From Halarsenatibacter sp964462585 (lineage in GTDB: Bacteria > Bacillota > Halanaerobiia > Halanaerobiales > Halarsenatibacteraceae): a stretch of DNA of 7,646 nucleotides. The stretch lies in contig CAYXAK010000083.1 of the NCBI GenBank assembly GCA_964462585.1, forward strand, positions 1-7,646, written 5' to 3'. Shown piece by piece: positions 7,301 to 7,646 of the stretch. Position numbers and translations under genes: made by a program. Under the pieces are notes generated by a model. That model did not search any database. It saw only the letters and a list, made by a program, of their open reading frames with translations, and was not told the DNA's origin. The stretch's first letter is position 1. The number at the start of each line of letters is the position of its first letter.

Positions 7301-7490
7301 AGAGTCCAACTTCATCATAGTCTTCAGCTTCCCTCTGGATGTTAATTCTCAGATGATCCTCCGGAATGGGTTCACTTTCAGCTGTTGCCGTATCCAGTGA
7401 GCCGAAAAAGAAGATCAGTGTCAGCGTCAGCAGAACAGTTAAAAAATATGCGGTCAATTTCCTCTTAAAATCTCCAGAAAATCCAGACAT
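4362..7490 (-). CDS. pulA: Secreted type I pullulanase with two CBM41 domains (GH13)
   Basis: The enzyme hydrolyses alpha-1,6 links in pullulan, starch or glycogen branches. The 1042-residue precursor begins with a Sec signal peptide (KRK, a long hydrophobic core, probable cut after TATA, about residue 37). Two CBM41 starch-binding domains follow at about 47-152 and 161-265, each with a W-x-W motif (W64/W66; W179/W181). An N2-like segment is at about 270-355 and CBM48 at about 360-460. The GH13 barrel carries the type I signature YNWGYDP (575-581), DVVYNH (622-627), GFRFD with nucleophile Asp690, EGW with acid/base Glu719, and HDD with Asp812. A beta domain ends the protein in SLTPAVLKLE. There is no anchor or SLH domain, so it is periplasmic or released. 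It is strongly acidic, as expected for halophiles. GAGGGGG lies 10 bases before ATG 7490; TTG 7526 lies within the operator region and is rejected. Family and reaction are confident; the product pattern is inferred. Confidence 0.95.
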   Translation of the reverse strand: MSGFSGDFKRKLTAYFLTVLLTLTLIFFFGSLDTATAESEPIPEDHLRINIQREAEDYDEVGLWVWEDVATASEDIAAWPEGATWLEDKPRTDFGTYVDVELAEEPEEVGFLLNNKDGDNLTEDKIVEIIDPDLNEIWLKQENDLHEFYLYEPVDLPENTVRIHFQHEEIDDYEDWGLWTWGDVITPTEELDDWPDGAHDFQPDQVTEHGAYIDIEIEEDPDQINFLAVNMETEEQTADINVSEPDHDQYFFRQDDEMAYTNPHYIVEENLQAATLLQDSVKLIFDSTAGMSAEDLDDVAIVDSEGEQYEYEEAEIIHDRAAELRGDFDFAADDEPYQVSWQQDTVTARLNWRLIDDLYAYEGDLGVELHDDGSATLKLWSPRADDVGIVLYDSEDQHEIITDDIAMERNESGVWQVDLDEENTGLEDLTGYYYHYRVEFEGENSLVLDPYAPSMAAWNSEPDPDEPEYPVGKAAIVDPEEIGPELTGADIDNFENREDAVIYEMHIRDFTSDPGIEDELDHQFGTFRAFTEKLDYLEELGVTHVQLMPVMNYVHGNEMENHLREMGYSTRGNNYNWGYDPHSYFALSGMYSENPEDPELRIEEFKHLISEIHERNMGVILDVVYNHTGAVNILEDAMPYYYHFMEADGATKTSYGGGLLGSTREMTERLMLDSVLYWVDEFQVDGFRFDLMGDHDADTMEKIYERASEINPDILMLGEGWEVYEGDALEDVFQEDIMPADQGWMEHTDTIGVFNDDIRDELKSGFPDEGDPRFITGGPREVERIVDNIKAQPHNFTTTDPGDAVQYVASHDDLALHDVIAVSAGLDPDHYQEEIQQRIRLGNTMVMTSQGTAFMHGGQEYGRSKQFRDETDESPYSTHEGLDPEGEPFEYPYFVNDSYDSTDAINMFDWEKTKESDIHRETREFTAGLIELRHSSDAFGLESMELVDEKVKGVDSPDIEEQDLAAAYLASEDEGASYLVIINADTETRSFKLDLDIDLNDAEVLVDEDAAGTEEITDPAGVIIDENEVELSSLTPAVLKLE

Positions 7491-7500
7491 CCGGTGGATA

Positions 7501-7507
7501 CCCCCTC
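7501..7507 (-). promoter_or_regulatory. Ribosome binding site of the pullulanase gene
   Basis: GAGGGGG on the minus strand, 10 bases before ATG 7490, decides the start. The alternative TTG at 7526 would put coding sequence across both this site and the adjacent palindrome. Confidence 0.7.
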
Positions 7508-7509
7508 TT

Positions 7510-7523
7510 TGCAAACGTTTGCA
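7510..7523. promoter_or_regulatory. LacI/MalR-type operator palindrome upstream of pullulanase
   Basis: TGCAAACGTTTGCA is a perfect 14-bp palindrome with a central CG, the hallmark of LacI-family operators. It closely resembles the GCAAACGTTTGC core known for MalR, the maltose/maltodextrin repressor of Firmicutes. It fits the CcpA cre consensus less well, with a mismatch in each half at the W positions. It lies 3 bases upstream of the pullulanase ribosome binding site and downstream of the predicted -10 box, where a bound repressor would block transcription. The regulator itself is not in the window. Confidence 0.72.
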
Positions 7524-7540
7524 CAAGTAAAATTTTAAAA

Positions 7541-7569
7541 ATTATCCTATTTTAATTATTCTTTATAAA
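7541..7569 (-). promoter_or_regulatory. Candidate sigma-A promoter of the pullulanase gene
   Basis: On the minus strand, TTTATA (7569-7564) and GATAAT (7546-7541) are separated by 17 bases. The -10 matches five of six consensus bases and the -35 four of six. Transcription would start near 7534, putting the palindrome at roughly +11 to +25. The surrounding DNA is very AT-rich, so chance matches are likely and the assignment is tentative. Confidence 0.45.
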
Positions 7570-7590
7570 ATTGGTGAATTCCTCTATAAT
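7562..7590 (+). promoter_or_regulatory. Candidate rightward promoter, divergent from pullulanase
   Basis: On the plus strand, TTTATA (7562-7567) and a perfect TATAAT (7585-7590) are separated by 17 bases. Transcription would start near 7597 and run out of the window. Its -35 box overlaps that of the leftward candidate. No coding region can be assigned in the remaining 50 bases, although an ATG at 7635 follows AAAGGG closely. Confidence 0.5.
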
Positions 7591-7599
7591 CATGATAGT

Positions 7600-7631
7600 T
7601 TTTGCAGGTGTGGCTCAGATAATCTGCAAAA
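7600..7631. repeat. Inverted repeat near the right end
   Basis: TTTTGCAG (7600-7607) and CTGCAAAA (7624-7631) are perfect 8-base inverted arms separated by 16 bases. It lies just past the predicted start of the rightward transcript. It could be a 5' leader hairpin or a spaced operator. No T-run follows on the plus strand, which argues against a terminator in that direction. Confidence 0.4.
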
Positions 7632-7646
7632 GGGATGATTTGTTTA

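Noticed and set aside
7510..7523. CcpA cre site as the identity of the palindrome
   Set aside because: Against TGWNANCGNTNWCA it misses both W positions (C and G instead of A/T). The fit to MalR-like operators is better, although CcpA binding cannot be excluded.
7491..7526. TTG start at 7526 for the pullulanase
   Set aside because: It would place the operator palindrome and the GAGGGGG site inside the coding region; ATG 7490 has correct spacing and gives a normal signal peptide.
7600..7646. tRNA-like start (GCAGGTGTGGCTCAG) at the right end
   Set aside because: The D-stem partner GAGC is absent at the needed distance, no anticodon arm or T-loop is seen, and the stretch is better explained as an inverted repeat.
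1..7646. A novel multi-gene defence, secretion or mobile system
   Set aside because: The genes lie in mixed orientations with only one operon (the ABC pair), and there are no transposase, integrase, nuclease, toxin or phage features. The unknown genes look like independent single genes.

Overview
The window looks like chromosomal DNA from a halophilic, anaerobic, diderm member of the Firmicutes, most plausibly the order Halanaerobiales. The encoded proteins are unusually rich in Glu and Asp, including the secreted enzyme. Base composition is moderate by eye, ribosome binding sites are purine-rich, and there is a polyferredoxin-type Fe-S protein and a maltodextrin-type enzyme. The taxonomic assignment is inference; no rRNA or marker gene is present.

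Layout, left to right. (1) The 3' end of an ABC transporter ATPase gene overlaps, by an ATGA junction, a complete ABC-2 permease gene; together they form a drug/polysaccharide-type exporter. (2) About 100 bp later on the same strand is a gene for a cysteine-rich protein with an N-terminal winged-helix-like region, unusual Cys motifs and two 4Fe-4S ferredoxin modules. (3) Convergent to it, with one base between the stop codons, is a minus-strand gene for a single-pass membrane protein carrying a strict three-residue acidic repeat. (4) A divergent AT-rich gap leads to a small plus-strand gene for a putative zinc-ribbon protein. (5) A hairpin terminator separates this from a long minus-strand gene for a secreted type I pullulanase (two CBM41 domains, an N2-like segment, CBM48, GH13 catalytic barrel, C-terminal beta domain). 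(6) Upstream of the pullulanase lie a 14-bp perfect palindrome with a central CG, typical of LacI/MalR operators, and a pair of back-to-back promoter candidates. The rightward one would drive a gene beyond the window.

Only the ABC pair is a clear operon. The pullulanase fits starch, glycogen or pullulan scavenging: it debranches alpha-1,6 links outside the cytoplasm, and the operator suggests control by maltodextrin availability. The jobs of the Fe-S protein, the acidic membrane protein and the zinc-ribbon protein cannot be stated from sequence alone. I see no CRISPR array, tRNA, rRNA, insertion sequence or phage gene, and no strong case for a new multi-gene system. The most worthwhile items are the operator/promoter region, the triplet-repeat protein and the Fe-S protein.
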